Below, piece after piece: positions 30,996-39,662 of a DNA stretch of 64,000 bases. Location: positions 1 through 64,000 of the forward strand of contig JBBRDK010000002.1 of assembly GCA_038203955.1 (NCBI GenBank), read 5' to 3'. The translations under genes and the position numbers were made by a program. The stretch comes from JALYUA01 sp038203955. GTDB lineage: Bacteria; Acidobacteriota; Thermoanaerobaculia; UBA5066; Gp7-AA6. How positions within the stretch are numbered: position 1 is the stretch's first letter; the number at the start of each line of letters is the position of its first letter. The notes below the pieces were generated by a model. That model was not told the origin of the DNA and ran no database searches. It was given only the letters and a program-made list of their open reading frames with translations.

Positions 30996-32818
30996 GCGGG
31001 GCCGCGCGCGGGGCGCGGGACCGCCAGGACGACTCCCCAGTCGCGCCCCCAGGCATCGCGCACGCGCTCCACCACTCTCTCTCCTCCGCGGGGCGCGGAG
31101 CGCGGGGCGGCGACGCGGAAAGCGCGAGGGGAAATCGACGCGAGCAGCGGCATTCCCGGCGCCGCGCGATCCGGGTCCAGCCGGTACCGGCGGACCGCGT
31201 CGACGGTGATCGGAGAGTGCTCGGTGCCGGATTCGACCGATACCGGGCCGAAGGTTTCCCACCGGGCGGCCGCCCGTCCGAGGAGGGTGTCCTGTCCGTG
31301 GAACGCGTCGAAGGTCTCGCGCTGGACCGGCCAGACGGCGAGAGCATCCCGGGCGCCGAGTGCTCCCGAGACCGCCACGACGCCGACGGCCGCGATGGCA
31401 GCCGCCCGCCGCGAGAAATCGACCGGCCGCGGCGCGCGCGGCTGCCGCCGCGACGCGGCGAATGCGCGGCCGGCGAGAAGCAGAATCCCGCAGGCGGCGG
31501 CGACGGCCGCCACGTCGGCGAGATAGCCGAAGCGGTAGCCGTTGGGGATTCCCGCCTGCCCTCCGACCACGGAGGCGGCGAGCGCGGCGGCGCCGTGAGA
31601 CAGGAAAAACGCGGAAGGCTCCTCGCCGGGACGCGCGAGCGCGCGCGCCGCCGCGACTCCGAGGGGCACGACCATCAGCCAGCCGAGGAGGGCGTACCCC
31701 GAGAAGGGATCCGGGCGCCCCCAGGGAGCGGAGAGCGAGTCGGCGGCCGCCGCGAAGAGCGGCATGGGAGAGCGGGTCCGGCGCATCTCCCGAACCACGT
31801 TGTGATCCGACGCCCGCGCGAAATAGGGAGCGACGCGCCCCTCCTTCCAGAGAAAGATGGGGAGGGTGACGAGAAAAAAAGCGGCAGCGAAGGTGAGAGG
31901 TAACCGCGCAAGAGGGCGCAAGCGAGTGACCGCCGCGGGAGTCCCCGAAGGGCCCGGCACCGGCATCGGCCAGAGCGCCAGCAGCAGGAGCGCCGCCGCG
32001 GCGACCCACGCGGCGAGATACACGTGGGTTCCGATCCCCGCGACCGCTCCGGCGGCGGCGGCGAGCCACGCGCTCCGGCGCCGCCGCGCGAGAAGAACGA
32101 GAAGACCGGCCGCGTCGACTATCGGCGCGAGCACCACCGCGTTCCAGCCCCACCGGGAGTTCAGGAGGTTCCACCGCAGCGCCGCGAACGCGAGGGCGGC
32201 CAGGGCGCCTCCGCCGGAGGGGAGGAGCATCCGTCCGAGGAGGTAGACCGTTCCGATCGAGCAAACGCCCGCCGCCGCGGCGAGGAACCTCACTCCCAGG
32301 ACCGTGGTGCCGAACTTAGAGAGGGCCGCGCGATATCCCTCGAGGTAGAGAACGCCCACGCTTCCGTACGGCTTCTCCACCCCGTACGGGGCGGGGCGGA
32401 TCGCGTTGACGAAGTCCGACGGCGCTCCCCGCAGCTCGAGAGCGGGGGTCACGAGCGAGAGGTCGTCGATCCACAGAGACGAAGGCAGGCGTTCGAGCGC
32501 GGCGAAGCGAAACAAGGCACCGAGGATCAGCGCGAGCAGCGCGAGCCCCCCGAGCGAGCGCTTCGACAGCGCGAGCGGCTCGACGGGTGTGGTCAGAATC
32601 CCCCCCCGGTCGACCCAAACGCGAAAGATTCCGGCGGCGGAGCCGGCCGCGAACGCGGCCCCGGCGATCGCGGCGAGGCCGAGCAGCATCCGCGGCGCCG
32701 CCCACGCGGGATCGGGGTCGGTGAGGGGGAGCGGACGGAAGACCCGCACGAGGTCGACCGCGGCGACGAAACCGAAGAGAAGCCCGACGAGGAAAGCGGC
32801 CGGGTTCCCCGGCCTCAC
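30992..32818 (-). CDS. GT-C family membrane glycosyltransferase-like protein, paralogue 2
   Basis: A 608-residue paralogue of the downstream gene, starting at GTG 32818. The corresponding loop reads WIDDLSLVTP, and the same LTDPDPAW, AIRPAPYGV and PYGSVGVLYLE blocks are present. Hydrophobic helices alternate with Ala/Arg-rich loops, ending in a soluble tail. The two genes arose by tandem duplication and were kept translationally coupled, which suggests a heteromer or two successive transfers onto a lipid-linked glycan or protein. Confidence 0.78.
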   Translation of the reverse strand: MRPGNPAAFLVGLLFGFVAAVDLVRVFRPLPLTDPDPAWAAPRMLLGLAAIAGAAFAAGSAAGIFRVWVDRGGILTTPVEPLALSKRSLGGLALLALILGALFRFAALERLPSSLWIDDLSLVTPALELRGAPSDFVNAIRPAPYGVEKPYGSVGVLYLEGYRAALSKFGTTVLGVRFLAAAAGVCSIGTVYLLGRMLLPSGGGALAALAFAALRWNLLNSRWGWNAVVLAPIVDAAGLLVLLARRRRSAWLAAAAGAVAGIGTHVYLAAWVAAAALLLLALWPMPVPGPSGTPAAVTRLRPLARLPLTFAAAFFLVTLPIFLWKEGRVAPYFARASDHNVVREMRRTRSPMPLFAAAADSLSAPWGRPDPFSGYALLGWLMVVPLGVAAARALARPGEEPSAFFLSHGAAALAASVVGGQAGIPNGYRFGYLADVAAVAAACGILLLAGRAFAASRRQPRAPRPVDFSRRAAAIAAVGVVAVSGALGARDALAVWPVQRETFDAFHGQDTLLGRAAARWETFGPVSVESGTEHSPITVDAVRRYRLDPDRAAPGMPLLASISPRAFRVAAPRSAPRGGERVVERVRDAWGRDWGVVLAVPRPARGPA

Positions 32819-32876
32819 GCGAAGATCAGCGCCGGGCCCGTCTGTTCTCGAGGAACCGTCACCTCTGAAAGAGCCG

Positions 32877-33401
32877 TCACTTCTCGAAGAAGAGGAAGAG
32901 ATTCACGGCCGTCGGGCCGAGCGAGAAGAAGTCCCCCGAGCGCAGCGTCGCCGCGCAATCGTCCTCCGTCGCTCCGCCGAGATCGTCGGGGACGGGGATC
33001 GCCTCGCCGTTCAAGTACGTGCCGCACGTGGACCGCATGTCGACCAGGCGAAAATGCGGCGTCGAAGAGAAGAGACGGCGATAGAGCTTCGCGTGGATCC
33101 GCGAGACCTCGGCGTTTAAAAACGCGTCGGGAGACGACACGCGAAATCCCGAGACGGGCATCCCGACGCCGATGAACTCGGGAACCTCGCGCCCGATCAG
33201 CAGCTCCTCGAAATCGAGCTTGACGAGGCCGGCGTTGTACGGGCCGAGCCCCAGCAGGTAGTGCCCCTCCGGCAGCCGCAGAAGAGTCTTCTCGAGGCGG
33301 GAGGACATGCCGGCCATTCCGTTATCGACGAAGGACATGACGTCCCGCTGGCGGGATTCCAGCGCTTCCCGGCAGATCGCGGAATAGAGATCGTCTTTCA
33401 T
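32877..33401 (-). CDS. FHA domain protein
   Basis: A 174-residue cytoplasmic protein. A forkhead-associated phosphothreonine-binding domain covers about residues 65-172: LLIGREV, VSRIHAKLYRR and VDMRSTCGTYLNGE give the Arg, Ser/His and Asn contacts. The N-terminal helix region (1-40) is of unknown function. FHA proteins read Thr phosphorylation by Ser/Thr kinases; no kinase is in the window. It lies upstream of the glycosyltransferase pair on the same strand, 58 bases away. Confidence 0.85.
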   Translation of the reverse strand: MKDDLYSAICREALESRQRDVMSFVDNGMAGMSSRLEKTLLRLPEGHYLLGLGPYNAGLVKLDFEELLIGREVPEFIGVGMPVSGFRVSSPDAFLNAEVSRIHAKLYRRLFSSTPHFRLVDMRSTCGTYLNGEAIPVPDDLGGATEDDCAATLRSGDFFSLGPTAVNLFLFFEK

Positions 33402-33509
33402 GGTGACGTGGGGAACAGCAAAAGCCGCGCCTTGCGGAACCGAAGAGCAGGGCGCTCGAAGACCGCGGGCCGAGCCGAAGGCCTCACGCGCTCATTGTCG
33501 CACAGGAGA

Positions 33510-33551
33510 GGGCGTTGGGCGCCGGGCGCGAGACGTTGGGCGCCGGGCGCA
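33510..33551 (+). repeat. Heptad repeat array, GGGCGCN type
   Basis: GGGCGTT, GGGCGCC, GGGCGCG, AGACGTT, GGGCGCC, GGGCGCA in register. It lies between the helicase 3' end and the FHA gene start. Confidence 0.9.
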
Positions 33552-33570
33552 ACCGGGCCCCTCTGCCCGA

Positions 33571-35631
33571 TCAGTTCACCGGGCCGTCCGGATTCGAGCG
33601 CGGCGTGTCCTCGGAAGCGGGCGTCTCCTCCGGGACGGCCTCCGTCTCGATCGTCCACCGCTCGTAGACCTCGGCGGGAAGCTCGACGAGAAACCGCGAC
33701 GGCTCCAGGATCACGTCGACCCCGTAACGGTCACGGGCGAGCATCGGATAGACCAGGTTGACCTCGTTCTTCGCGCGCGTGACCGCCACGTAGAAGAGGC
33801 GGCGCTCCTCTTCCAGCCCCTGGTCGGTGTTCGCGGACCGGTAGCTCGGGAACCGTCCTTCCGAGAGCCCCATCACGACGACGCGGCTCCACTCGAGCCC
33901 CTTCGCCTGATGGATCGAGGAGAGGACGACGCGGTCGTCGTCGGCCTCGCCCGCCACGACGTCTTCTCCCGAGAGCTCGTTGAAGAGCGTGACTTCCTCC
34001 AGGAACGCGGGCAGCGAGTCGTACGACTGGGCGAACTGCGCGAACTGCTCGAGATCGTCGAGCCGCGCGTCCCCGTTGGGAAACTTCGCGCGCGCAAAAT
34101 CCCGGTAGACGCCATCGACGACCGCGCGGATCGCCTCGGCCGGGGACGAGCGAACCGACGGAGACTCGAGGCGCCCGAGCAGGGTGCGGAACGGCTGCAG
34201 GGCGGCCGCCGCGCCGCGCGGAAGCTCGATTCCCCCGGCGCCCTCGCGCTCGCGGAACGATGCGAGCGGATCCGGCCGCCCGCCGATCGCCTGCCAGACC
34301 GCCGTCGCGGCGCGCTCCCCCACGCGCGGGAAGAGCTTCAGTGCCCGCTTCCAGGACAGCTCGTCCTTCGGGTTCACGACGAGCCTCAGGAAAGCGAGGA
34401 CGTCCTTGACGTGGCGTTGCTCGAAGAACCGCATGCCCGAACGGATCTCGTAAGGAATTCCGCGGCGCGTCAGCTCGATCTGGAGCTCCAGCGCCTGGTA
34501 ATGCGCCCGATAGAGCACGGCGAGATCGGCCAGCTTCTCTCCCTCGTCGTGCCACTCGAGGAGCCGCTGAGCGACGAAGCGGGCCTGGTCGGGAATGTCG
34601 GGCAGCGCCACGACGGCGGGAAACACTCCGCCGTCCCGGGCCGCGCGAAGGTCCTTCGGAAACTGCCTCACGTTGTGCGCGATCGAAGCGTTGGCGAGCG
34701 CCAGGATCTGCGGCGTCGAGCGGTAGTTGGTGGTGAGCCGGTACGTCTTCGCTTCCGGGTATCGCTCGGGGAAGCCGAGGATGTTCTCGAAAGACGCCCC
34801 CCGAAACGAGTAGATCGCCTGTGCGTCGTCGCCCACGACCGTTACGTTGCGGCGGACGCGGGCCATGCCGTCGACGAGATCGCCCTGAAGCCGGTTCGTG
34901 TCCTGGTACTCGTCCACGAGGACGTGGTCGTAGGACGCCGCCATCTGCGCCGCCGTCTCGGGGCTCTCGTCGAGGAGCCGCTTCCAGAGCAGGAGCAGGT
35001 CGTCGTAGTCGCACGCGTTGCCGAGACGCTTGCGCTCCCGGTAACGCTGGAAAACGCCGGCGATCTCCGCCTCGAGGGCGGAGAAATGCGGGGCGCGCTC
35101 GCCCAAGACTTCCGCGAACGGCCGGCCCGTGTTGATCGTGTTGGAGTAGAGGTCGAGCAGCACGTCGCCCTTGGGGAAGCGGCGCTCGACGACGGGGATG
35201 CCGCGGTCCGACGTCGACGCCTCGAGGAGCTCGCGCGCGTCTTCCGGGTCGAGGATCGTGAAGTTCGGGGCCAGGCCCACCCGGACGCCGAAGCGCCGGA
35301 GCAGGCGGTTTCCGACGGAATGGAACGTCCCGCCGAGGAGACGCCGGGTGTCCACGGTGAGCAACGCTTCGACCCGCCGCAGCATCTCGCGGGACGCCTT
35401 GTTCGTGAAGGTCAGCAGCACGATCCGCGAGGGGTCCGTCCCCGATTCGATGAGCCGGGAAACGCGGTAGACGAGCGTCCGGGTCTTCCCCGAACCCGCC
35501 CCCGCGATGACGAGCAGCGGGCCCCCGCCTGCCAGGACCACCTCCCGCTGCTCTTCGTTCAACTCCCGGTCGTAGTCGACGCGGTAATTCCGGAGAGGAA
35601 CGGGCTTCTTGAGGACGTATCGGCGTTCCAC
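33571..35631 (-). CDS. UvrD/Rep-family ATP-dependent DNA helicase
   Basis: A 686-residue superfamily 1A 3'-5' helicase. Motifs in order: LNEEQREVV (Q), GAGSGKTRTL (I), LTFTNKASREML (Ia), DEYQDTN (II), GDDAQAIYSFRGA (III), TTNYRST (IV), IHQAKGLEW (V) and RRLFYVAVTRAK (VI). It has the PcrA/UvrD/Rep layout but lacks a distinct C-terminal Tudor-like extension. It probably acts in repair or replication restart. The start is GTG 35631. Which subfamily it belongs to needs a tree. Confidence 0.93.
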   Translation of the reverse strand: MERRYVLKKPVPLRNYRVDYDRELNEEQREVVLAGGGPLLVIAGAGSGKTRTLVYRVSRLIESGTDPSRIVLLTFTNKASREMLRRVEALLTVDTRRLLGGTFHSVGNRLLRRFGVRVGLAPNFTILDPEDARELLEASTSDRGIPVVERRFPKGDVLLDLYSNTINTGRPFAEVLGERAPHFSALEAEIAGVFQRYRERKRLGNACDYDDLLLLWKRLLDESPETAAQMAASYDHVLVDEYQDTNRLQGDLVDGMARVRRNVTVVGDDAQAIYSFRGASFENILGFPERYPEAKTYRLTTNYRSTPQILALANASIAHNVRQFPKDLRAARDGGVFPAVVALPDIPDQARFVAQRLLEWHDEGEKLADLAVLYRAHYQALELQIELTRRGIPYEIRSGMRFFEQRHVKDVLAFLRLVVNPKDELSWKRALKLFPRVGERAATAVWQAIGGRPDPLASFREREGAGGIELPRGAAAALQPFRTLLGRLESPSVRSSPAEAIRAVVDGVYRDFARAKFPNGDARLDDLEQFAQFAQSYDSLPAFLEEVTLFNELSGEDVVAGEADDDRVVLSSIHQAKGLEWSRVVVMGLSEGRFPSYRSANTDQGLEEERRLFYVAVTRAKNEVNLVYPMLARDRYGVDVILEPSRFLVELPAEVYERWTIETEAVPEETPASEDTPRSNPDGPVN

Positions 35632-35633
35632 GT

Positions 35634-35728
35634 GTTGAGTTTATTGGAGTTGAGAGTGGGCGGTTCAGAGTTGAGAGTTGAGAGTCCGGCGGCCGGAACG
35701 AACGCTCAACGCTGAACGCGCTCAACCT
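35634..35728 (+). repeat. Inverted heptad arrays in a divergent region (GTTGAGA / AACGCTS)
   Basis: GTTCAGA, GTTGAGA, GTTGAGA at 35663-35683, with less regular units before, face AACGCTC, AACGCTG, AACGCGCTCAACC at 35701-35727. It fills the gap upstream of the helicase gene and before the Spy-like gene's leader. Confidence 0.85.
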
Positions 35729-35831
35729 TCCCCCTCCCGCCTCCCGCCCCGTCACAGTAATCTTTTTGCCTGCCTTCGCGTTCTAATGGACGGGCCTGGC
35801 GACGTTACGGGCCGGCCAAGGAGACCGAGTC

Positions 35832-36332
35832 ATGAGCATTCAACAGTTTCGCCGATCCGTCCTGGTGGTGGCCGGGGTCGCTGCTCTGGCGGCCGCGGGC
35901 CTTTTCGCCGGGCGTCTGTCCGCCGACGCCTTTCCGAACAAGGGCCGCGGCGATTTCGCTCCCCGGATGTTCGGGCGGATGGCGCGATTCCTCGAGCTGA
36001 CCGACGACCAGCAGGCGCAGATCAAGACCGTTCTGAAGGCGCACGCCGCCGAGATCGAAGCGCAGATGGCCGCCAAACGAACCGCCCGGCAGGCCCTGCG
36101 GCAGGCGATGCTCTCGCAGCCCGTCGACGAAGCGGCGATCCGGGCCCGGGCCGAGGAGGGTGGAAAGGTCGAAGCCGACGGCGCCGTGCTCTTCGCGCGG
36201 ATCCGGACGGAGATCGATCCGATCCTAACCCCCGACCAGCGAACGAAGGTTCAGACGTTTGCGACGCGGTCGCGCCGCCGCCGCGACAACGCGATCCAGT
36301 CCTTCGACCGGTTCATCAAGAGCGGCTCGTAG
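35832..36332 (+). CDS. Spy/CpxP-like periplasmic protein (LTxxQ)
   Basis: A 166-residue protein. An N-terminal signal/anchor (VLVVAGVAALAAAGLFAG) is followed by a helical domain with two LTxxQ motifs, LELTDDQQAQI and LTPDQRTKV, typical of Spy/CpxP/ZraP stress proteins. The region between is rich in Arg and Gln helices. It directly precedes an ECF sigma factor (7-base gap) and an anti-sigma gene. The group therefore resembles an envelope-stress module in which the periplasmic protein senses or buffers damage. Confidence 0.88.
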   Translation: MSIQQFRRSVLVVAGVAALAAAGLFAGRLSADAFPNKGRGDFAPRMFGRMARFLELTDDQQAQIKTVLKAHAAEIEAQMAAKRTARQALRQAMLSQPVDEAAIRARAEEGGKVEADGAVLFARIRTEIDPILTPDQRTKVQTFATRSRRRRDNAIQSFDRFIKSGS

Positions 36333-36339
36333 CATCGTC

Positions 36340-36900
36340 TTGACCGCGCCCGTCCCCGCCTCTCCTCCGGCGTCCTCTCCCCGGTCCGACGAAGCGGCCC
36401 TGGTCGAGAAGGCGCGCCGCGGGGACGAAGACGCCTTCGCGGAGCTGATTCGTCTGGGCGGGCCCGCGGCCCTCGGAGCCGCGCGCCGAATCACCCGGGA
36501 CCCGGCCCTCGCCCAGGATGCGGCCCAGGAGGCCTTCCTCCGCGCGTACCGGGCGCTCGGGGACTACCGGCAGGAATCGTCGTTCGTCGCATGGATCCGG
36601 AAGATTGCGGTTCGCACCGCGATCGATCTTGTCCGCCGCCGCCGCCCGGAAGACCCGCTTCCCGAAGGCTCGCTGGCAGGCGCGTCGGAAGAGAAGCGGC
36701 AGGAGGACGCCGACCTCCTTCGCGTGGCCCTCGCCACGCTCTCTCCGCTCGACCGGGAGATTCTTATCGCCCGGGAAGTCGAGGGGACAGGCGACGCGGA
36801 GGTCGCCCGCCGTTTCGAGATGACCGTCACGGGAGTGCGCGTGAGGATGCACCGGGCGCGCAAGAAGCTGCGGGCCCGTTTTCTGGGGGGGATGGTATGA
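36340..36900 (+). CDS. ECF-type RNA polymerase sigma factor
   Basis: A 186-residue sigma-70 family protein. Region 2 contains AFAELI, LAQDAAQEAFLRAYRAL and SSFVAWIRKIAVRTAIDLVR. Region 4 contains LSPLDREILIAREVEGTGDAEVA followed by a helix ending MHRARKKLRARF. Start TTG 36340 is inferred from the short gap after the Spy-like gene; no ATG/GTG gives a better fit. The stop overlaps the anti-sigma gene (ATGA). Confidence 0.92.
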   Translation: MTAPVPASPPASSPRSDEAALVEKARRGDEDAFAELIRLGGPAALGAARRITRDPALAQDAAQEAFLRAYRALGDYRQESSFVAWIRKIAVRTAIDLVRRRRPEDPLPEGSLAGASEEKRQEDADLLRVALATLSPLDREILIAREVEGTGDAEVARRFEMTVTGVRVRMHRARKKLRARFLGGMV

Positions 36901-37289
36901 GCATCGAGAAGACGAGCTGCGCGCGAGTCGTCGCGGACCTTCGCAGAGGGACTCTGACGCCGCGGGAGGAGTCGCATCTCTTCGTCTGCCGGTCCTGCCG
37001 CGGCGAAGCGAGGCTCGCCGCCGCGTGGAAAGCGATGCCCTCCCCGCGGGACGGGGAGAGAGCCGACCCGGTCGACGAGAGCTTCGTCCAGGGCGTGCTG
37101 CGCCGGGTCCGCGAAGACCGGCTTCGGCGAGTCCGCCGCCGCATGGGGATCGCCGCCGCCGCCGCGCTGCTGTTCTTCTTCGCGGCCGGCCTCGGGCAGA
37201 GGGCGAATGCGAGCCCGCCGGATGACGGCGACGAGTCGTATGCCCAGATCGTGACCGCCTCGCCGGAGTCGGTTCTGCCGAGTGAGTAG
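36897..37289 (+). CDS. Anti-sigma factor with zinc-finger-like motif
   Basis: A 130-residue single-pass membrane protein. The N-terminal HLFVCRSC has the His-x3-Cys-x2-Cys arrangement of ZAS anti-sigma domains. A basic linker precedes the helix IAAAAALLFFFAAGLG at about 85-100, with a short acidic extracytoplasmic tail. It overlaps the ECF sigma gene by four bases, so it is very likely its partner. The stop codon lies at the first unit of a heptad array. Confidence 0.8.
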   Translation: MSIEKTSCARVVADLRRGTLTPREESHLFVCRSCRGEARLAAAWKAMPSPRDGERADPVDESFVQGVLRRVREDRLRRVRRRMGIAAAAALLFFFAAGLGQRANASPPDDGDESYAQIVTASPESVLPSE

Positions 37290-37362
37290 TCAGTTATCGG
37301 TTAGCAGTCATCAGTCGTGGGGAAACTCGGAACTGACAACTGAAAACTGAGAACTGAAAACG
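37285..37362 (+). repeat. Inverted heptad arrays before aroC
   Basis: The left arm has AGTAGTC, AGTTATC, GGTTAGC, AGTCATC, AGTCGTG (37285-37319). The right arm has GGAACTG, ACAACTG, AAAACTG, AGAACTG, AAAACGC (37329-37363). The arms are complementary in type. Confidence 0.92.
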
Positions 37363-37397
37363 CGCGCGGCGCGCCTGCGCTCGTTTACACTCCGGCC

Positions 37398-38576
37398 GTG
37401 CCTCTCCGACTCACGACGGCGGGCGAATCCCACGGCCCTCGGCTGACGGCCGTGCTCGAAGGAGTCCCCGCCGGGCTCGCCGTCGACCGGGCTTCGGTCG
37501 CTCTAGATCTCGCGCGTCGGCAGCACGGCTACGGGCGCGGCGGCCGCATGAAGATCGAAAAGGATGAAGCCGTCTTCGAAGGAGGAGTTCGAGGTGGCGT
37601 GACTCTCGGCTCGCCGATCGCGATCGGAATCGCCAACCGGGACCACGCGAGCTGGGAATGCGTCATGGGCGCCTTCGGAGTCGACCCCGAAGCGGCGCGT
37701 GCCCGCCGGCTCACGCGTCCGCGCCCCGGCCACGCGGATCTCGCCGGAGGCATGAAGTTCGGGTCGCGCGATCTCCGGGACGTGCTCGAACGCGCCTCCG
37801 CGCGCGAATCCGCCGCCCGAGTGGCCGCCGGCGCCGTGTGCCGGCTTCTGCTGCGCGCCTGCGGCGTCGAGGTCGCGAGCGGCGTGCTCTCGGTGGGAGC
37901 CATCGCCGATGCCGCATCGCCTCGCAGCTTCGCGACCGCGGCGGCGGCGCGCGACGACTCGCCGCTTCGCGCCACCGATCCCGCTCTGGAACCGAAGATG
38001 ATCGCGGAAATCGACGCCGCCAAACGCGACGGAGAAACGCTCGGCGGTTCGATTCTGCTGGCCGCGTCCGGTGTCCCCGCGGGCCTCGGCTCCTACGTCT
38101 CCTGGGACCGCAAGCTCGACGGCCGCATCGCCCACGCGCTCCTCTCCGTCCCCGCGGTCAAGGCGATCGAGTTCGGCGCGGCGATCGACGCCTCGCGCGG
38201 GCCCGGCTCGCACGCGCACGACGAGATCGAGCGGGCGCCCGGCGGAGGGCTCCGCCGCCGGAGCAACCGCGCCGGCGGGCTGGAGGCGGGAGTGACCAAC
38301 GGAGAAGAGATCGTAGCCGTTCTCTTCATGAAGCCGATCTCGACGCTCGCCCGGGGGCTCGATTCGGTCGACCTCGAGACCGGGGAGGCCGCGCGCTCCG
38401 CCTACGAGAGAAGCGACGTGACCGCGGTCCCCGCCTGCGGCGTCATCGCGGAGGCGATGCTCGCGTTCGTTCTCGCGGACGCGTTGCTGGAGATGACGGG
38501 CGGAGACCGGATGGAAGACGTCCTCGACCGACTCTCCCGCCACCGCGCCCGAACGGAGAGCTACGGAACACGCTGA
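37398..38576 (+). CDS. aroC: Chorismate synthase
   Basis: A 392-residue FMN-dependent enzyme converting EPSP to chorismate, the last step of the shikimate pathway. Signatures: TTAGESHGPRLTAVLEGVPAG at the N-terminus, RRQHGYGRGGRMKIE, RPGHADLAGG, ASARESAARVAAGAV and the C-terminal CGVIAEAMLAFVLADALLE. The length is normal. The start is GTG 37398, preceded by an inverted heptad array. The region between it and the anti-sigma gene makes co-transcription uncertain. Confidence 0.96.
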   Translation: MPLRLTTAGESHGPRLTAVLEGVPAGLAVDRASVALDLARRQHGYGRGGRMKIEKDEAVFEGGVRGGVTLGSPIAIGIANRDHASWECVMGAFGVDPEAARARRLTRPRPGHADLAGGMKFGSRDLRDVLERASARESAARVAAGAVCRLLLRACGVEVASGVLSVGAIADAASPRSFATAAAARDDSPLRATDPALEPKMIAEIDAAKRDGETLGGSILLAASGVPAGLGSYVSWDRKLDGRIAHALLSVPAVKAIEFGAAIDASRGPGSHAHDEIERAPGGGLRRRSNRAGGLEAGVTNGEEIVAVLFMKPISTLARGLDSVDLETGEAARSAYERSDVTAVPACGVIAEAMLAFVLADALLEMTGGDRMEDVLDRLSRHRARTESYGTR

Positions 38577-38609
38577 AGGCTCGCTGAACGCTCGACGCTG
38601 AAGGCTCAA
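38571..38609 (+). repeat. Heptad repeat array between convergent aroC and LytM-like genes
   Basis: CGCTGAA, CGCTCGA, CGCTGAA, GGCTCAA in register at 38582-38609, preceded by CGCTGAAGGCT that includes the aroC stop. The LytM-like gene's TGA is inside the last unit. Confidence 0.9.
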
Positions 38610-39661
38610 CGGTTTCTTCTCCCCCGTACCCGTCGCAGCGGCTGAGGCCGCGGCGCGGCGGCGCTCTCCGCTGCCATGCCGATTCCCGGAAGCGGCGAGA
38701 CCGGCCCGGGCGCCCACGTCGCCTCCATCTGAGCGAGAGACCAGCGGTGTGACTCGAGCGGAGAGTCGAGGACGGCAAACAGCGGGTCGGTCGGCCGGAG
38801 CTCTCCGGCGTCGAAGCGCCAGTACTCGTACCGCAGGCGCGGCGAGACCGCCCAGCCGCTGCTGCCGACGAGACCTAGCGGCGCGCCTCGGACGACGCGC
38901 TGACCGCGCCGGACGTCGACGCGGGCGAGATGACCGAAGATCGTCGCGCCCCGAGCGCCGTGCGACAGCACCACGACGTTGCCGAGCTGCCAGAGGGCGC
39001 CAACGCCCCGGCGCACGGTCCCCGCAAACGCGACGACGCCCTCGCCCGGGGCCACGACCGCGGAGCCCGCCGCCGCGGCGATCTCGACCCCCGAGAGAAA
39101 CTCCTCTTCCCCGGTCCAGGGGGAGCGCCGCGGCCCGAAGTACGCGGCCGGCTCGAACACCGCGTGGCCGATCGGCAGGATAGCGGGCACTTCCCGGGGC
39201 AGCGCAGGATCCGCCCCTTCGCGCGCGCCGAGCAGCGCGAAACCGCGGTCGAGAGCGCGAAGGTAGGGCGGGAGGCGTTCCGCGACGCGCTCCGGCTCGT
39301 CTTCCCCGAGAAGAGGATGCTCGGGTCCGAGCACTCGCGGCCAGGCGGACGGCGCGATCCCGTAGAGAAACGCGATGCGGTTCATGAGGTCCGCGCTCGA
39401 CCGGGCGCGCAGGCGGAGGTCCGCCGCGAGGCGCCGGACGGACTGTTCCTCCGCCCGGAGAACCTGTGACTCCCGATGCGCGCCCTCCCGGTCCTGATCA
39501 CGCCCGAGCCGCGCCGCCACCGCGGGAACCGTGAACCAGAGAGAGATCGCGAGAAGAGCGAGCGCGGCCGCGGCTCCCGTGAGGACGCGCTCGCCGCCGG
39601 GCCCGATCGAGAGGGTTCGGACGGTCCCGCGGCTCGATCCCGGGTGGAACTGGATCTGCAC
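38606..39661 (-). CDS. LytM/M23-like protein lacking catalytic residues
   Basis: A 351-residue protein with one N-terminal transmembrane helix (about 30-50), a short helical/coiled segment and a C-terminal LytM fold. The fold is recognisable from YFGPRRSPWTGEEEFLSGVEIAAAAG, VVLSHGARGATIFGHLARV and GLVGSSGWAVSPRLRYEYW. In active M23 peptidases the first region reads HxGxD and the last HxH; here they are LSGVE and RLR. The zinc ligands are lost, and it should act as a regulator like EnvC/NlpD rather than as a hydrolase. The start is GTG 39661, one base after the ligase stop. Confidence 0.82.
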   Translation of the reverse strand: MQIQFHPGSSRGTVRTLSIGPGGERVLTGAAAALALLAISLWFTVPAVAARLGRDQDREGAHRESQVLRAEEQSVRRLAADLRLRARSSADLMNRIAFLYGIAPSAWPRVLGPEHPLLGEDEPERVAERLPPYLRALDRGFALLGAREGADPALPREVPAILPIGHAVFEPAAYFGPRRSPWTGEEEFLSGVEIAAAAGSAVVAPGEGVVAFAGTVRRGVGALWQLGNVVVLSHGARGATIFGHLARVDVRRGQRVVRGAPLGLVGSSGWAVSPRLRYEYWRFDAGELRPTDPLFAVLDSPLESHRWSLAQMEATWAPGPVSPLPGIGMAAESAAAPRPQPLRRVRGRRNR

Positions 39662-39662
39662 G

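Noticed and set aside
33400..35715. A 771-codon plus-strand open frame
   Set aside because: Complete shadow of the UvrD/Rep helicase, whose motifs are all on the minus strand.
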